A stretch of DNA of 64,000 nt from NCBI GenBank assembly GCA_030446805.1, contig JAUJMO010000001.1:1400980-1464979 (forward strand), written 5' to 3'. The position numbers were made by a program, and so were the translations under genes. Below, in pieces: positions 26,141 to 35,532 of this stretch. Source of the stretch: Caulobacteraceae bacterium (GTDB lineage Bacteria; Pseudomonadota; Alphaproteobacteria; Caulobacterales; Caulobacteraceae). Below the pieces are notes generated by a model. It worked only from the letters and a program-made list of their open reading frames with translations, ran no database searches and had not been told where the DNA came from. Position 1 is the stretch's first letter; every line of letters begins with the position of its first letter.

Positions 26141-28711
26141 TCAGCCGCCCGCCGACCCCGCCTCGATCATCTGGCGGATGCGGCTGGCCAGGGCCTCCAT
26201 GGCGAAGGGCTTGGTGACCATGGCCATGCCGGGCTCCAGGAAGCCGCCGGCGACGGCGGCGTTTTCGGCGTAGCCGGTCATGAACAGGACCTGGAGCGTG
26301 GGGCGGAGGCGGCGCGCGGCGTCGGCGACCTGGCGGCCGTTCAGCCCGGGGAGGCCGACGTCGGTGATGAGCAGGTCGATGCGGGCCGAGCTTTTCAGGA
26401 TCTCCAGGCCGAAGGGCCCGTCCGCCGCCTCCAGGGCTTGGTAGCCCAGGTCGCCCAGGACAGCGACCACCAGGTCGCGGACCGACTGTTCGTCCTCCAC
26501 CACCAGGACGGTTTCGCCCGCCTCGGAGCGATGGGCGTCGATGGAAGGGCGGGGCTCGGCCCGCTCCGGCTCGGCCAGGCCATGGTGGCGCGGGAGGTAG
26601 AGTTTGACGGTCGTGCCCTGGCCCACCTCGCTATAGATCCGGGCGTAGCCCTCCGACTGGCGCGCAAAACCGTAGATCATGGACAGGCCCAGGCCCGTGC
26701 CCTGGCCGATGGGCTTGGTGGTGAAGAAGGGGTCGAAGGCCCGGGCGATCACGTCGGGCGACATCCCCGTGCCCGTGTCGCTGACGCAGATGCAGACGTA
26801 CTGGCCGGGACGCACCTCGCGGAGCTGGGCCACATAGGCGTCGTCCAGGTGGGCGTTGCAGGTCTCGACCGTCAGCTTGCCGCCCTCGGGCATGGCGTCG
26901 CGCGCGTTGATGGCGAGGTTGAGGACCGCGTTCTCCAGTTGGTGAGGGTCGCATTTGGTGGTCCACAAGCCGCCCCCGGTGACCATCTCCAGGCTGATGG
27001 ACTCGCCGATGCTGCGCCGGAGCAGATCCTCCATGGAGGTGATCAGGCGGTTGGCCTCCACCGGCTTGGGATCCAGCGGCTGGCGACGCGAAAAGGCCAG
27101 CAGACGCTGGGTGAGCGCCGCGGCGCGGTGGGCGGAGGTGGTGGCGGCGGCCGCGAACCGCTCGATCTCGCCGGTGCGGCCCTGGCGCAGGCGCCGCTGC
27201 ATCAGCTCCAGCGAGCCCAGTATGCCCGTGAGCAGATTGTTGAAGTCGTGGGCGATGCCGCCGGTGAGCTGACCGATCGCCTCCATCTTCTGCGCCTGCC
27301 GCAGCTGCTCCTCGCGCTCGCGCTCCTGGGTGACGTCGCGGCCCACGGCGTAGAAGACCTCGCCCTCCGGCACGGCGGTCCAGGCCACCGTGACGGCGGA
27401 TCCGTCCGCGCGGATGAGGCGATCCTCGAAGTTCTGCACCCGCTGGCCGGCGGCCAGAGCCGCAAAGACCTCCCCCGCGCCCGCGTGGTCGTCGGGGTGC
27501 AGGAGCTCGACGAAGGGCCGCGCCAGAAGATGCTCGCGCGTGTAGCCCAGCAGCCGCTCCCACGCGGGGTTGATCACCTTGAGGTAGCCGTCGAAGCCGA
27601 CCTCGGCGAAGAGGTCGCTGGACAGCTGGAACAGCCGGTCGCGCTCGCGCGTGCGTTCCTGGACCCGCAGCTCCAGACCTTCGTTCAGGCGGCGGAGCTC
27701 GTCCTCGGCGCGGCTGCGGCGCTCGATTTCGAACTGGGCGGCCTGGTAAAGACGAGCGTTGTCGATGGCCACCGCCGCCTGGCCCGCCAGACCCACCACC
27801 CGGCCCTCGGCGGCCTGGGTGAACACCGCGGTCCGCGCGTGCCCGAAGAAGAGGCCGCCGATGACCTCTCCGGAGCGCGAGGTGACCGGCACGGCCAGAT
27901 AGCTCCGCACGGGCAGGTGACCCGCCGGCATGCCTTGGTAGGGGTGGTTGCGGCCGTACCGAGGGTCCCGAGTGATGTCGTCGGAACGCACCACGCCGTC
28001 GCCCCGGAAGGTGGGCGCGAAGACCTCGGTGGCGCGCGGGTGCGGATAGTCTTCGAACGCCTCGCGCGGAGCGCCGGACAGGGTGTAGAGCAGCATGCGC
28101 TCACCGGCCTGGTCCACCACGTTGTAGAAGAAGGCTCCGAACTGGGCGCCGGTGATCTCCACGCCGGCGTCCGTCACGATCTGGACGATGCGGTCGAGGT
28201 CGAGCTCGGCGGCCAGGGCCGCGCCCGTCCTGTTCATCACCTCCAGGGTATGGGCCTGTTCTGCGGCGGCGAGCTGGGTGGCCCGCTCGGCCGCGATCCC
28301 GCGAACCTCGATGATGGTGCCCGTGGTGCGCCCCCGGCCGTCGCGCAGGGGGCTGGCCGTAAAGGCCACGGGATAGAAGCTCCCGTCCTTGTGGACGAAG
28401 ACCTCTTCGCCCTGCTCCTGGTTGTTCTCCGGAAAGGCGCGGTCGATAGCGCATTCCTCGAGCGGGAAGTGCGACCCGTCCGGACGGGTGTGGTGGATCA
28501 CGTCGTGCAGCGGCCGGCCCTGCACCTCGTGGAGGGTGTAGCCGGTGAGCCGCTCGGCGGCGGCGTTCAGATAGGTGCAGTGCTGCCGCTCGTTCATGAC
28601 GAACACGGCCACCGTGGCGTTGTTCAGCACGGCTTCCAAGCGCCGCTGCGTGGCGGCCGAGCGGCGGCGGAGCGTCTCGATCCGGGTTCGGTCGGGAAGG
28701 GTGCTGGTCAA
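26141..28711 (-). CDS. hybrid sensor histidine kinase/response regulator with PAS, GAF and PAS domains
   Basis: 856 residues, no membrane helix seen, so cytoplasmic. Domains: PAS 1 (about 22-140, [24 protein letters not shown]), GAF (about 165-320), short coiled coil (325-355), PAS 2 (about 360-465), HisKA with [13 protein letters not shown] (phospho-His488), HATPase ([33 protein letters not shown]) to about 715, and a C-terminal receiver with phospho-acceptor Asp784 ([10 protein letters not shown]) and the conserved Lys in MVTKPF. The HDFNNLL box identifies the HWE-free, His-kinase family with C-terminal REC. Signal unknown; output partner not adjacent. Confidence 0.92.
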   Translation of the reverse strand: MTSTLPDRTRIETLRRRSAATQRRLEAVLNNATVAVFVMNERQHCTYLNAAAERLTGYTLHEVQGRPLHDVIHHTRPDGSHFPLEECAIDRAFPENNQEQGEEVFVHKDGSFYPVAFTASPLRDGRGRTTGTIIEVRGIAAERATQLAAAEQAHTLEVMNRTGAALAAELDLDRIVQIVTDAGVEITGAQFGAFFYNVVDQAGERMLLYTLSGAPREAFEDYPHPRATEVFAPTFRGDGVVRSDDITRDPRYGRNHPYQGMPAGHLPVRSYLAVPVTSRSGEVIGGLFFGHARTAVFTQAAEGRVVGLAGQAAVAIDNARLYQAAQFEIERRSRAEDELRRLNEGLELRVQERTRERDRLFQLSSDLFAEVGFDGYLKVINPAWERLLGYTREHLLARPFVELLHPDDHAGAGEVFAALAAGQRVQNFEDRLIRADGSAVTVAWTAVPEGEVFYAVGRDVTQEREREEQLRQAQKMEAIGQLTGGIAHDFNNLLTGILGSLELMQRRLRQGRTGEIERFAAAATTSAHRAAALTQRLLAFSRRQPLDPKPVEANRLITSMEDLLRRSIGESISLEMVTGGGLWTTKCDPHQLENAVLNLAINARDAMPEGGKLTVETCNAHLDDAYVAQLREVRPGQYVCICVSDTGTGMSPDVIARAFDPFFTTKPIGQGTGLGLSMIYGFARQSEGYARIYSEVGQGTTVKLYLPRHHGLAEPERAEPRPSIDAHRSEAGETVLVVEDEQSVRDLVVAVLGDLGYQALEAADGPFGLEILKSSARIDLLITDVGLPGLNGRQVADAARRLRPTLQVLFMTGYAENAAVAGGFLEPGMAMVTKPFAMEALASRIRQMIEAGSAGG

Positions 28712-28845
28712 GAAGCTCGTTGGGGTCGGAAGGGGAGACCCCTAAGCTACGCTGCCGCCTCTTGAAAGCGTGGCCTTACGGGCGGAGGGTCTGCTGGACG
28801 GACGGCGTCGCCAGAGCCCGACTGTCCCTCGCGCGTTACCTCGCG

Positions 28846-29379
28846 ATGGAGGCGGTGTTGTTGATCGGCTTCCCCGGCGCGGGGAAGTCCACCTGGCGGG
28901 CAGGATGGGTCGAAGAAGGGCGCCGCGCGGGGCGGCCGACTGTAGCGGTCTCCACCGACGACCTTCTCCTGGCGGAGGCTGCGGCCGCGGGCCTCAGCTA
29001 CCCGGAAGCTTGGCGCCGGGCGCCCAAGCTGGAGGGCCGGGCGCGGGCGGCCGTGCGGGCTGCGGTGGAGGCCGGGGCGGAGGTGGTGGTGGACCGCACC
29101 AATCTGAGGGCCGCCACGCGGGCCCGCTTTCTGCGGTTGGTTCCGCCGGGCTACGTGCGGCGCGCCGTGGTGTTGGTCACCCCGCCGGAGGTGCTGCGCG
29201 AACGGCTGCGGCTCCGGGCCGAGGCGGGCGGGCACGCGGTGCCATGGGGGTTCGTGGTGGGAATGATGAAGACCTACCAGGCTCCGGAGCCGGGGGAGTT
29301 CGATCAGGTGGACTACCTGAACGCGGACGGGCGGGCCTTGGGCCCGCCCTGGCCCTGGGCGCGGACGGGCGGGCCCTGA
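28846..29379 (+). CDS. P-loop kinase-like protein (AAA_33 / zeta-toxin-like fold)
   Basis: 177 residues from ATG 28846. Walker A is GFPGAGKST at the very N-terminus, followed by VSTDDLL, a helical segment, VVVDRTNLRAATRARFL (the usual DRTN motif of polynucleotide-kinase-like proteins) and VLVTPPEVLRERLRLRAE (lid). Proteins with this layout phosphorylate small molecules or nucleic-acid ends; the substrate cannot be assigned. The longer frame from 28720 has no domain support. Confidence 0.75.
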   Translation: MEAVLLIGFPGAGKSTWRAGWVEEGRRAGRPTVAVSTDDLLLAEAAAAGLSYPEAWRRAPKLEGRARAAVRAAVEAGAEVVVDRTNLRAATRARFLRLVPPGYVRRAVVLVTPPEVLRERLRLRAEAGGHAVPWGFVVGMMKTYQAPEPGEFDQVDYLNADGRALGPPWPWARTGGP

Positions 29380-29398
29380 GCCCGCCCTGGGGCCGACC

Positions 29399-30340
29399 CT
29401 AGGTCATGGCCAGGAGGATCTTGCGGGGGCCGCTGAAGGGGTTGCGGCCGTGGGCGGCCAGGAGGTTGTCCAGCACCACCACGTCGCCGGGCCGCCAGCG
29501 GTGAGGCACGGTTTCAGCCCGAAGGGCCGCGCGGATGTGGTCCAGGGCGGCGGGTTCGATCGGCGCGCCGTCGCCGTAGGCGGCGTTCAGGCGGAAGCGG
29601 TCCTCCGAGCCGTGATGGGCCAGGAGTGCGCTGTAGGTCTCCGGATCCAGCGCGCTGGGGTGGAAGCCGTCGGCCTGGTTGAACCAGACCTCCTCGCCCG
29701 TGTCAGGGTGGACGGCGGTGGCCGGGCGGATCTGATGCAGGCGTAGGGTCCCGTCGGGGAGCCAGGCGTGCCGGGCGCCGATGCGGCGGCAGCCGGCCTC
29801 CGCCTGCACCGGGTCGTCGGTCTCGAAGGCTTCCCGCCAGGAATAGCCGCCGCCGCGCTCCGGCGAGAGGTTGCGGATGTAGCGGACCCCGCGCCGGCGG
29901 AAAGCATCAACGAGGGCGGGGTCGATGGCCCGCAGGATGCGGCGGCTGTCGGCCAGGGTGGTCTCGCCGCCGGCCTGCGCGGCCGTCCGGCAGAAGAAGA
30001 ACAGGCGGCGGGGCTGTACGTCGGCGTAGGACAGCTCGTTGTGCAGCGAAAGCGCCACGTGCGGCGGGTATTCGGTGGAGGTGTAGAGGCCGGTCGTCTC
30101 CAGCGCGCTCCGGGGCGAGGCCCCGCCGGCGTAGTTGAACAGCGGCTGATCGCCCGAAAAGGCGCGCACAAAGCGGGCGAGGTGCTCCGGGTCGGACAAG
30201 GCCCAGCCGCGGAACAGCAGGGCGCCGGTCTCCAGCAGGCGCGCCTGGAGCGTCTCGCGGTCGGCAGCCACGCGTTCGAGCAGGGCCTCGAGCTGGGTCG
30301 AACCGTCCGGCGTGACGACGGGGGGCGGGGCCGGGGTCAA
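29399..30340 (-). CDS. TauD/TfdA-family Fe(II)/2-oxoglutarate dioxygenase
   Basis: 313 residues. The facial triad is visible as H-x-E in LSLHNELSYAD and a distal His in NLLAAHGRNPFSGPRKI, with the 2-oxoglutarate-binding Arg in GRNPFSGPR. ALLFRGWALSD is the N-terminal family block. The start is taken as TTG at 30340, which overlaps the SDR stop (TTGA), because the frame has no nearby ATG or GTG; the much longer frame upstream is antisense-like shadow. Substrate unknown; gene coupling suggests shared function with the SDR protein. Confidence 0.82.
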   Translation of the reverse strand: MTPAPPPVVTPDGSTQLEALLERVAADRETLQARLLETGALLFRGWALSDPEHLARFVRAFSGDQPLFNYAGGASPRSALETTGLYTSTEYPPHVALSLHNELSYADVQPRRLFFFCRTAAQAGGETTLADSRRILRAIDPALVDAFRRRGVRYIRNLSPERGGGYSWREAFETDDPVQAEAGCRRIGARHAWLPDGTLRLHQIRPATAVHPDTGEEVWFNQADGFHPSALDPETYSALLAHHGSEDRFRLNAAYGDGAPIEPAALDHIRAALRAETVPHRWRPGDVVVLDNLLAAHGRNPFSGPRKILLAMT

Positions 30341-31326
30341 GGGCGGGTGACGCTGCCGCCAGGGGTGTCGTCCCGAACGCCGGGCGCGGCGGGGCTGGGG
30401 GCGTAGAGGCTGCCGGAGGTGGGCGCCTTGGGATCGCGCGGCGCCGTGGACTGGGCCCGGTGGAAGACGGCCCCGGCCGCGCGGTTGGTCAGGCCGGGCG
30501 AGATGCGGTGGGAGAGGAGCGCGCCCTTGGCCTTGATCCCGGGCGCCACGCGGTCGCGGGGGCGCAGGGCGGCGTGGACGATGGCGTTCACCACCAGGGC
30601 GGGCTGGTCGGGCAGGACCTTGGCCGGCAGGCGGCCACTGTAGTTGGCGGCGTTGTCGAACCAGGGCGTGTTCACCGCCCAGGGCATGACCGTGACCACA
30701 CGAATGGCGCGGCCTTCTCCTGCGGCGCGGAGCTCGGCGTTCAGCGCCTCGTCCAGGCCCAGGATGGCGTGTTTGGTGGCCACATAGCTGGCGTAATATG
30801 GCTGGGGCACGCGACTGACGACGCTGCCCAGGTTGATCAGCGTGCCGCCGCCCTGCCGGCGGAAGCGGCGCAGCGCCTCGTGGCTGCCGTAGATCACGCC
30901 CTTGAGGTTCACGTCGACGATGCGCGCGTGGTCGGCCCCGGGGGTCTCGTCGAAGCGGCCCAGGGCGCCCACGCCGGCGTCGTTGATCCAGACGTCGATC
31001 CGACCGAATTCGCGCTCGGCCGCCTCGGCCAGACGGGCCATCTGGGCCGGGTCGGCGACGTCGGTCGGGACCACCAGGGCGCGGCCGCCGGCGGCGCGGG
31101 CTTCGGCGGCGACCTCCTCCAGCACGGAAGCGCGGCGGGCGGCCAGCACCACATTGGCGCCGCGGGCCGCCATGGCCACGGCCGTGCCGCGGCCGAAGCC
31201 GCTGGAGGCGCCGGTGATCACCACGGTGCGGCCGGCCATCACCGGCTGGCCGCCCCGCGTCAGCGGCGGGGCGCCGGCGCAGGCCGTGAGGGAGAGGACG
31301 GCCAGGATGGCGAGCAGGAGGCGCAT
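30337..31326 (-). CDS. short-chain dehydrogenase/reductase with a lipoprotein signal
   Basis: 329 residues. The leader MRLLLAILAVLSLTACAGAPP ends in a lipobox (LTAC), unusual for an SDR. The Rossmann core follows: VVITGASSGFGRGTA (cofactor-binding TGxxxGxG), NDAGVG (NNAG-type), and catalytic Tyr/Lys in YYASYVATKHAILG (YxxxK) with a preceding Ser in LGSVVSR. NAD(P) preference is not certain; the Arg-Arg in ARRASVLEE favours NADP(H). If the signal is real the enzyme is anchored in the envelope, where dinucleotide supply is limited. Last bases overlap the TauD start. Confidence 0.85.
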   Translation of the reverse strand: MRLLLAILAVLSLTACAGAPPLTRGGQPVMAGRTVVITGASSGFGRGTAVAMAARGANVVLAARRASVLEEVAAEARAAGGRALVVPTDVADPAQMARLAEAAEREFGRIDVWINDAGVGALGRFDETPGADHARIVDVNLKGVIYGSHEALRRFRRQGGGTLINLGSVVSRVPQPYYASYVATKHAILGLDEALNAELRAAGEGRAIRVVTVMPWAVNTPWFDNAANYSGRLPAKVLPDQPALVVNAIVHAALRPRDRVAPGIKAKGALLSHRISPGLTNRAAGAVFHRAQSTAPRDPKAPTSGSLYAPSPAAPGVRDDTPGGSVTRP

Positions 31327-31331
31327 GCCGC

Positions 31332-31904
31332 CTAGTCGAACCCGAAAAGGACGGACGCCGCCGTTCCCTGGGCGACATAGACGAGCGCAGCCAAGGCCAG
31401 GACGGCCCGGGTCCAGCGGTTGGGCCAGCGGCGCCACAGCAGGACGGTGAGCGCCAGGCCCGCGGCGATCTCCAGGGGCTGGAGCCAAGCCCCGCCATGG
31501 TCGGGGTCCCAATAGGAGAGCGGGCTTTCGAAGCGCCAGTCGCTGAGCGGCCAGAAGTGGCGGTGCGGATCGTCGTGGTGCAGCGGGAAATCGCCCGCCT
31601 GGTGCAGCAGGCCCGAAGCGGCAAAGGCGGTCGCCGCCCGGGCGCGGAAAGCCAGAGCCAGGGCCAGCGCCAAGCCCCACAGCGGAACCGCATGGAAGGG
31701 CGCCATCACCGCCTGCCAGGGCTCGGAGAAATAGGCGGTGCGGAAGATGGCTTCGGCGCTCATGCCGGAGGCGGCGGCCCCCAGTATGAGCAGAAAGGAC
31801 GCCATGTCGGGCAAGAGGCCGCCGACGACGGCGACCCAGGCCGGCGCCGGGCGGCCCCGACCGAAGACCGCGGCGCCCAGCAGCATGTGGGTCTGGGTGT
31901 GCAC
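31332..31904 (-). CDS. predicted membrane protein with His-rich hydrolase-like motifs
   Basis: 190 residues from GTG 31904 (HTQTHMLLGAAVFGR). Several membrane helices (about 20-40, 60-85, 90-110, 145-180) and a His/Asp-rich segment LLHQAGDFPLHHDDPHRHFWPLSDW, plus an N-terminal H-x3-H and LLPD. This resembles YdjM/DUF457-type membrane-bound metal-dependent hydrolases, though the match is from memory of pattern only. It sits 5 bases upstream of the SDR start in the same direction, so it probably leads this operon. Confidence 0.6.
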   Translation of the reverse strand: MHTQTHMLLGAAVFGRGRPAPAWVAVVGGLLPDMASFLLILGAAASGMSAEAIFRTAYFSEPWQAVMAPFHAVPLWGLALALALAFRARAATAFAASGLLHQAGDFPLHHDDPHRHFWPLSDWRFESPLSYWDPDHGGAWLQPLEIAAGLALTVLLWRRWPNRWTRAVLALAALVYVAQGTAASVLFGFD

Positions 31905-31929
31905 CGGAGGGGGAGCTCCGGCGCGGGCG

Positions 31930-32214
31930 TCAGGCGGCCGCGGTCTTGTCGGCCCCGGTCTGATCGCCTCCGGTCTTGGCGGCGACCTTGGGCTTGCGCA
32001 CGGGTGTCTTGCGGGGCGCCTTGGGCGGGGGCGGCGGCGCATTGGCGGCCCGCTCGGCCAGTTCGGCGTCGATCAGGGGCAGGAGTTCGGCGGCGGCGGC
32101 CTGCTGCTTGGCCGCGGGACCCGCGCTGGGTCCGTCCTGCAGCCGCTGCGCATTGGCGCGCAGGTTGGCCAGATCCTTGGCCTCCATGGTGGGCAGCATA
32201 TCGGCGATGGCCAT
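31930..32214 (-). CDS. small Ala/Pro/Lys-rich protein of unknown function
   Basis: 94 residues: an N-terminal helix (MAIADMLPTMEAKDLANLRANAQRL), a helix with AAKQQAAAAELLPLIDAELAERA, then a low-complexity tail of PPPPPKAPRKTPVRKPKVAAK. The basic proline/lysine tail is typical of nucleic-acid-associated accessory regions, but no family is recognised. It is followed by the small membrane protein gene in the same direction. Confidence 0.6.
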   Translation of the reverse strand: MAIADMLPTMEAKDLANLRANAQRLQDGPSAGPAAKQQAAAAELLPLIDAELAERAANAPPPPPKAPRKTPVRKPKVAAKTGGDQTGADKTAAA

Positions 32215-32287
32215 GGATGAGAGCTCCTGTAAGGCCCCTTCATATAGGTACGGCGCCGAAGCGGCGCCGTTTCTTTTCGGGGGGCGG

Positions 32288-32563
32288 CTACCTGCGCCGG
32301 AACTGAGGCCGGGCGCCGGGCGGACGCGGGCCGGGGGCCCCTTCCGTCTTGTGGCGGTAGGTGATGCGGCCCTTGTCGAGGTCGTAGGGCGTCATCTCAA
32401 CCGTGACCCGGTCGCCCACGAGCGACCGGATCCGATTCCGTTTCATGCGGCCGGCCGTGTAGGCCAGAACCACGTGATCGTTTTCGAGGCGCACCCGGAA
32501 CCGCCCCTCAGGGAGCAGTTCCTCGATCACGCCTTCAAATTCGATGAACTCTTCTTTGGCCAA
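32288..32563 (-). CDS. infA: translation initiation factor IF-1
   Basis: 91 residues: the OB-fold IF-1 core ([64 protein letters not shown]) is complete; IF-1 is normally about 72 residues and here has a 19-residue basic Pro/Arg-rich tail ([19 protein letters not shown]). Start is TTG at 32563, placed immediately after the stop of the cold-shock gene (TGA-TTG), so translation is likely coupled. IF-1 blocks the ribosomal A site with IF-3 and IF-2. Whether it is the only infA or a second copy cannot be judged from this window. Confidence 0.9.
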   Translation of the reverse strand: MAKEEFIEFEGVIEELLPEGRFRVRLENDHVVLAYTAGRMKRNRIRSLVGDRVTVEMTPYDLDKGRITYRHKTEGAPGPRPPGARPQFRRR

Positions 32564-32776
32564 TCAGTCCTCGGCGGGGCGGAGGTTGATCGCGCTCTCG
32601 CGGCCGTCACGGCCCTTTTCCAGGTCGTAGGAAAGACGATCGCCTTCCTGCGGATCGCCGTGGCCTGCACGCTCAACGGCCGACACGTGCACAAACACGT
32701 CCTTGCCGCCGCCTTCAGGCTGAATGAAGCCGAACCCCTTGGTGGGGTTGTACCATTTGACCAAACCGGTCGCCAT
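32564..32776 (-). CDS. cold-shock-domain protein
   Basis: 70 residues: GLVKWYNPTKGFGFIQPEGGGKDVFVHVSAVERAG, with RNP-1-like KGFGFI and RNP-2-like VFVHV, and the usual second half (LSYDLEKGRDGRESAINL). CspA-type proteins are RNA chaperones. The ATG at 32776 is used; the frame to 32938 includes the intergenic repeat and is spurious. It leads a csp-infA operon. Confidence 0.92.
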   Translation of the reverse strand: MATGLVKWYNPTKGFGFIQPEGGGKDVFVHVSAVERAGHGDPQEGDRLSYDLEKGRDGRESAINLRPAED

Positions 32777-32911
32777 GTTCGTTAGTCTTTCGTCAGAGAG
32801 GGTCGCGTAGCTCGGAGCCAAGCGGGTCCCATATGAGGCAAAGGGACGGCGGCGTCCAGCGCGGACTTGCCTGGCGCCATGGGCGGGGGTGAGCCCGGCC
32901 CTCCACACCCG

Positions 32912-33021
32912 CTCTCCCCGGCGAAAGCCGGGGCCCACCTCCCGTCACACGCCCAACCAGCCGGCCTCGGCGCCTGCGGTGTGCTGGCCCGCGCCTGGAC
33001 CCCGGCTTTCGCCGGGGAGAA
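32912..33021. repeat. extragenic inverted-pair element, copy 3
   Basis: Same two palindromic cores in opposite orientation (CCCCGGCGAAAGCCGGGG at the left, its inverse at the right), 110 bases. It occupies the gap between csp (leftward) and msrB, with no gene in 32777-33083. Confidence 0.85.
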
Positions 33022-33083
33022 CGGGACGGAGGGGGCGGTGGCGCTCGGAGCGGACCGCCGCTCGCCCCCTCACCCCTTGCCTA

Positions 33084-33593
33084 TCACCCCTCACCCAGCG
33101 GCCCGCCTTCCGGCGCGCCCCGGCCCAGGCGGTCGGGCAAGGGCTGGCCCGTCTCCGTGAACGCCAGGCTGACGCTGTTCAGGCAGTGGCGCTGGCCGGA
33201 GGGCGGGGGGCCGTCGGGAAAGACGTGGCCCTGGTGGCTGTCGCAGCGGGCGCAGCGCAGTTCGGTGCGCACCATGCCGTAGCTGCGGTCGGTGACGGAC
33301 TTCAGGTGATCGGGATCATAAGGAGCGAAGAAGGACGGCCAGCCGGTGCCGGAATCGAACTTGGCCGAGGAGCGGTACAGCGGCAGGCCGCACAGGCGGC
33401 AGCTGTAGGCGCCCTGCTTCTTGTTATCCAGAAAGACGCCGCAGAACGCCCGCTCCGTGCCGTGCTCCAGCAGCACGCGCCGCTCTTCGGGGGAGAGGTC
33501 GCGCTCAAGACGGGCGCGGTCGTCGGCGGAGGGCGGGGCGAGGTCGAAACCGGCGGCGGAGGTGCGAGCGGGGGTGAGCGGCTGGGCGTGCAT
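33084..33593 (-). CDS. msrB: peptide-methionine (R)-S-oxide reductase
   Basis: 169 residues. MsrB fold: zinc cysteines in CRLCG and [14 protein letters not shown], and catalytic RHCLNSVSL. It reduces methionine-R-sulfoxide in oxidised proteins with thioredoxin as electron donor. No signal peptide seen, so cytoplasmic. The ATG at 33593 gives the natural N-terminus; a longer frame runs antisense through the divergent DUF599 gene. Divergent with a 45-base gap to that gene. Confidence 0.93.
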   Translation of the reverse strand: MHAQPLTPARTSAAGFDLAPPSADDRARLERDLSPEERRVLLEHGTERAFCGVFLDNKKQGAYSCRLCGLPLYRSSAKFDSGTGWPSFFAPYDPDHLKSVTDRSYGMVRTELRCARCDSHQGHVFPDGPPPSGQRHCLNSVSLAFTETGQPLPDRLGRGAPEGGPLGEG

Positions 33594-33638
33594 GTTCGGG
33601 CCTTCTTGGGAGCGGCGGCGCGGTATATGGGCCTGGCC

Positions 33639-34424
33639 ATGGCCGCTTTCGACCTGCCTGACCCGCTCGCGGCGCCCCTGAGTTTCCTGGACGTCCTGCC
33701 TTGGCGCGATGCGGCGGCGCTGGGCGCCTTTTTCGTGCTGTGGCTGCTGTACGAGCCCCTGCTGCGGCGGGTGGGGCGCGGGCGGGGCGTGATCAATCGC
33801 GACATGGAGGTGGTCCGCGCCGGCTGGATGCGTTCCATGCTGCGGCGAACCGACTCCCGGCTGCTGGACGCCAATCTGATGGGGCACGCGCTCAACTCCG
33901 CCTCCTTTTTCGCTTCGGCCAATCTGATCCTGATCGCGGGCCTGGCGGGCGCTCTGTTCGGCGGGGACGCGACCTGGCGCGGCGTGCGCAGTCTGGACGT
34001 GGTGGCCCAAACCGACGCCTCCTTGTTCCAGCTCAAGCTGTCGCTGCTGCTCGTCACCCTGGCGCGGGGGCTGCTGGATTTCATCTGGAGCATCCGCCAG
34101 ATGAACTTCTGGCTGGCCGCCGTGGGCGCGGCCCCCGAAGTCGGGGACGCCGCCCTGCGCGGCCGATGGGCGGACGCGCTGTCCGAGATCATCAACCCGG
34201 CCTTGGCCCATTTCGCGGCCGGAGTGCGGGCCTACTACTTCGCCCTGGCCTCTGCGCTCTGGCTGCTGGGGCCTGTGTCCTTCGTGGTGGCGGCGGTGGC
34301 GGCCACCGCCGTGCTCATCTGGCGGCAGTCGCGGTCCCGGGCTTCGCGCGGGGTCCGCCGCGTGCGCGAGCTCCTGGACGAGGAGGCCCCGGAGTCCCTT
34401 GAGTCCGGCGCGCGGCCGTCATAA
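33639..34424 (+). CDS. DUF599 family membrane protein
   Basis: 261 residues from ATG 33639 (or 33627, four residues longer). The opening [10 protein letters not shown], helix [90 protein letters not shown] and a final helix pair match the DUF599 layout, with four to five membrane helices. Function unknown. Followed directly by tRNA-Ser. Confidence 0.8.
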   Translation: MAAFDLPDPLAAPLSFLDVLPWRDAAALGAFFVLWLLYEPLLRRVGRGRGVINRDMEVVRAGWMRSMLRRTDSRLLDANLMGHALNSASFFASANLILIAGLAGALFGGDATWRGVRSLDVVAQTDASLFQLKLSLLLVTLARGLLDFIWSIRQMNFWLAAVGAAPEVGDAALRGRWADALSEIINPALAHFAAGVRAYYFALASALWLLGPVSFVVAAVAATAVLIWRQSRSRASRGVRRVRELLDEEAPESLESGARPS

Positions 34425-34437
34425 AAGCCCGCCCGAC

Positions 34438-34527
34438 GGTGAGGTGGCGGAGTGGTCGATCGCGCACGCTTGGAAAGCGTGTTTAGGTGAAAGCCTAACG
34501 AGGGTTCGAATCCCTCTCTCACCGCCA
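34438..34527 (+). tRNA. tRNA-Ser (anticodon GGA)
   Basis: A 90-base tRNA with long variable arm. Acceptor GGTGAGG pairs TCTCACC; D arm GGCGGAGTGGTCGATCGC; anticodon stem CACGC/GCGTG around TTGGAAA (anticodon GGA); variable stem TTTAGG/CCTAA; T arm GAGGGTTCGAATCCCTC; encoded 3' CCA. It sits just before an IS6-family element, which starts about 17-30 bases downstream. Confidence 0.97.
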
Positions 34528-34543
34528 CGCCCCCGTCCAACGG

Positions 34544-35366
34544 GCATCGTCAACTTAACGGCGGTGGCCCAGAGTTGGCCCGTCCCCTGCCCGCTGATCA
34601 GGCAGCCGCGACGGCAGCCTCCCAAGCTTCGTGAGCCTCAGCTCGGAACTGACGGAGGGTGGGTCTGCGGATCAGGTGAGGCTGGGTGTTGAAGGTGTTG
34701 TAGACGGCGGCGTGGGTGGAGAGGAATCTCTGGGCTGAGCCCTGGGACTTGAACCTCTGCATCTTCCGTTCTCGTCGTCGGATCGGCAGGTGCGAGTTCT
34801 CCGCTCGATTGTTGGCCCGCATCCCGCCTGGCCGGTGTCGGGCAGTGAGACCCAGGTCACGAACACCCGCCCTGTAGGATGCGAGTTTGTCGGTGACGAT
34901 GGTCTCGGGCCGGACACCCTGGTTCCGCAGCAGTTTACGCAGGAGCTTCAGCGCTGCGTCCTTGTTGCGGCGCTGCTGGACCAGCATGTCCAGCACCTCG
35001 CCTTCGTCATCGACGGCCCGCCACAGCCACATGCGCCGGCCGCCGATCTTCACCACCATCTCGTCGAGGCGCCAGCGAGCGGTCGGGCCTGGACGACGCC
35101 GCCGCAGGTTACGGGCGATCAGCGGGCCGAACTTGATGGTCCAGCAGCGGACCGTCTCGTAGCTGACCTCCATCCCACGCTGAGCGAACAGCTCTTCCAC
35201 ATCGCGGAAGCTCAGGGTGAAGCGGAAGTAGAGCCACACGGCATGCCGGTCACCTCCGGCGGGAAACGATGACGCTTGTAGGAGATCGGCTGCACGCGTC
35301 TTCACCCCCGTCGAGCCGACCCGGCGCGGTTAGCGGAGACAAGTTAGCGTCAGCCTGACAGCACCC
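34544..35366 (-). mobile_element. IS6-family insertion sequence, apparently complete
   Basis: The transposase plus right terminal sequence. The right end (35335-35364) ends CCTGACAGCAC; the same end recurs at 37902, 47093 and 48855, which proves the boundary. The left end is placed near 34544 by a partial inverted match (GTCA...ACG) and is less certain. No clear 8-base target duplication could be read. Confidence 0.75.
34598..35305 (-). CDS. IS6-family transposase
   Basis: 235 residues, normal length. DDE core: Asp in WRLDEMVVKI, Asp in ETIVTDKLASYR, Glu in NNRAENSHLPIRRRERKMQRF. GRRMWLWRAVDDEGEVLDMLVQQRRNKDAA is the hallmark IS6 segment. The catalytic residues are intact. Truncated relatives of this element are present 2-14 kb downstream, suggesting repeated transposition or deletion between copies. 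Confidence 0.92.
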   Translation of the reverse strand: MKTRAADLLQASSFPAGGDRHAVWLYFRFTLSFRDVEELFAQRGMEVSYETVRCWTIKFGPLIARNLRRRRPGPTARWRLDEMVVKIGGRRMWLWRAVDDEGEVLDMLVQQRRNKDAALKLLRKLLRNQGVRPETIVTDKLASYRAGVRDLGLTARHRPGGMRANNRAENSHLPIRRRERKMQRFKSQGSAQRFLSTHAAVYNTFNTQPHLIRRPTLRQFRAEAHEAWEAAVAAA

Positions 35367-35532
35367 ATGTTGCTCCTCGCTGGGGCCGGTGACCGCTCGG
35401 CAAGCCGCTGCCATGGCGTTGCGAAGTGCACCTGAGTGGGCCGGGGTCGGCCGAGTTCGACAGAGCTCGTGCCCACGCCGGACGGTGTTCGGGGCGGAAG
35501 TGGGCGGGGACCGAGACCCCCGCCCGGAAGCC
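35306..35532. other. gap with IS6 right end and unassigned sequence
   Basis: After the IS right end the remaining about 165 bases contain no gene, tRNA or clear repeat that I can support. Confidence 0.5.

Noticed and set aside
26438-28765. A 775-residue plus-strand ORF through the histidine kinase gene
   Set aside because: Pure antisense shadow of a GC-rich coding region; no domain is recognisable.
34528-34597. Attachment site of an integrative element at tRNA-Ser
   Set aside because: What follows the tRNA is an IS6 element, which does not integrate site-specifically at tRNA genes, and no integrase or tRNA 3' end duplication is visible.
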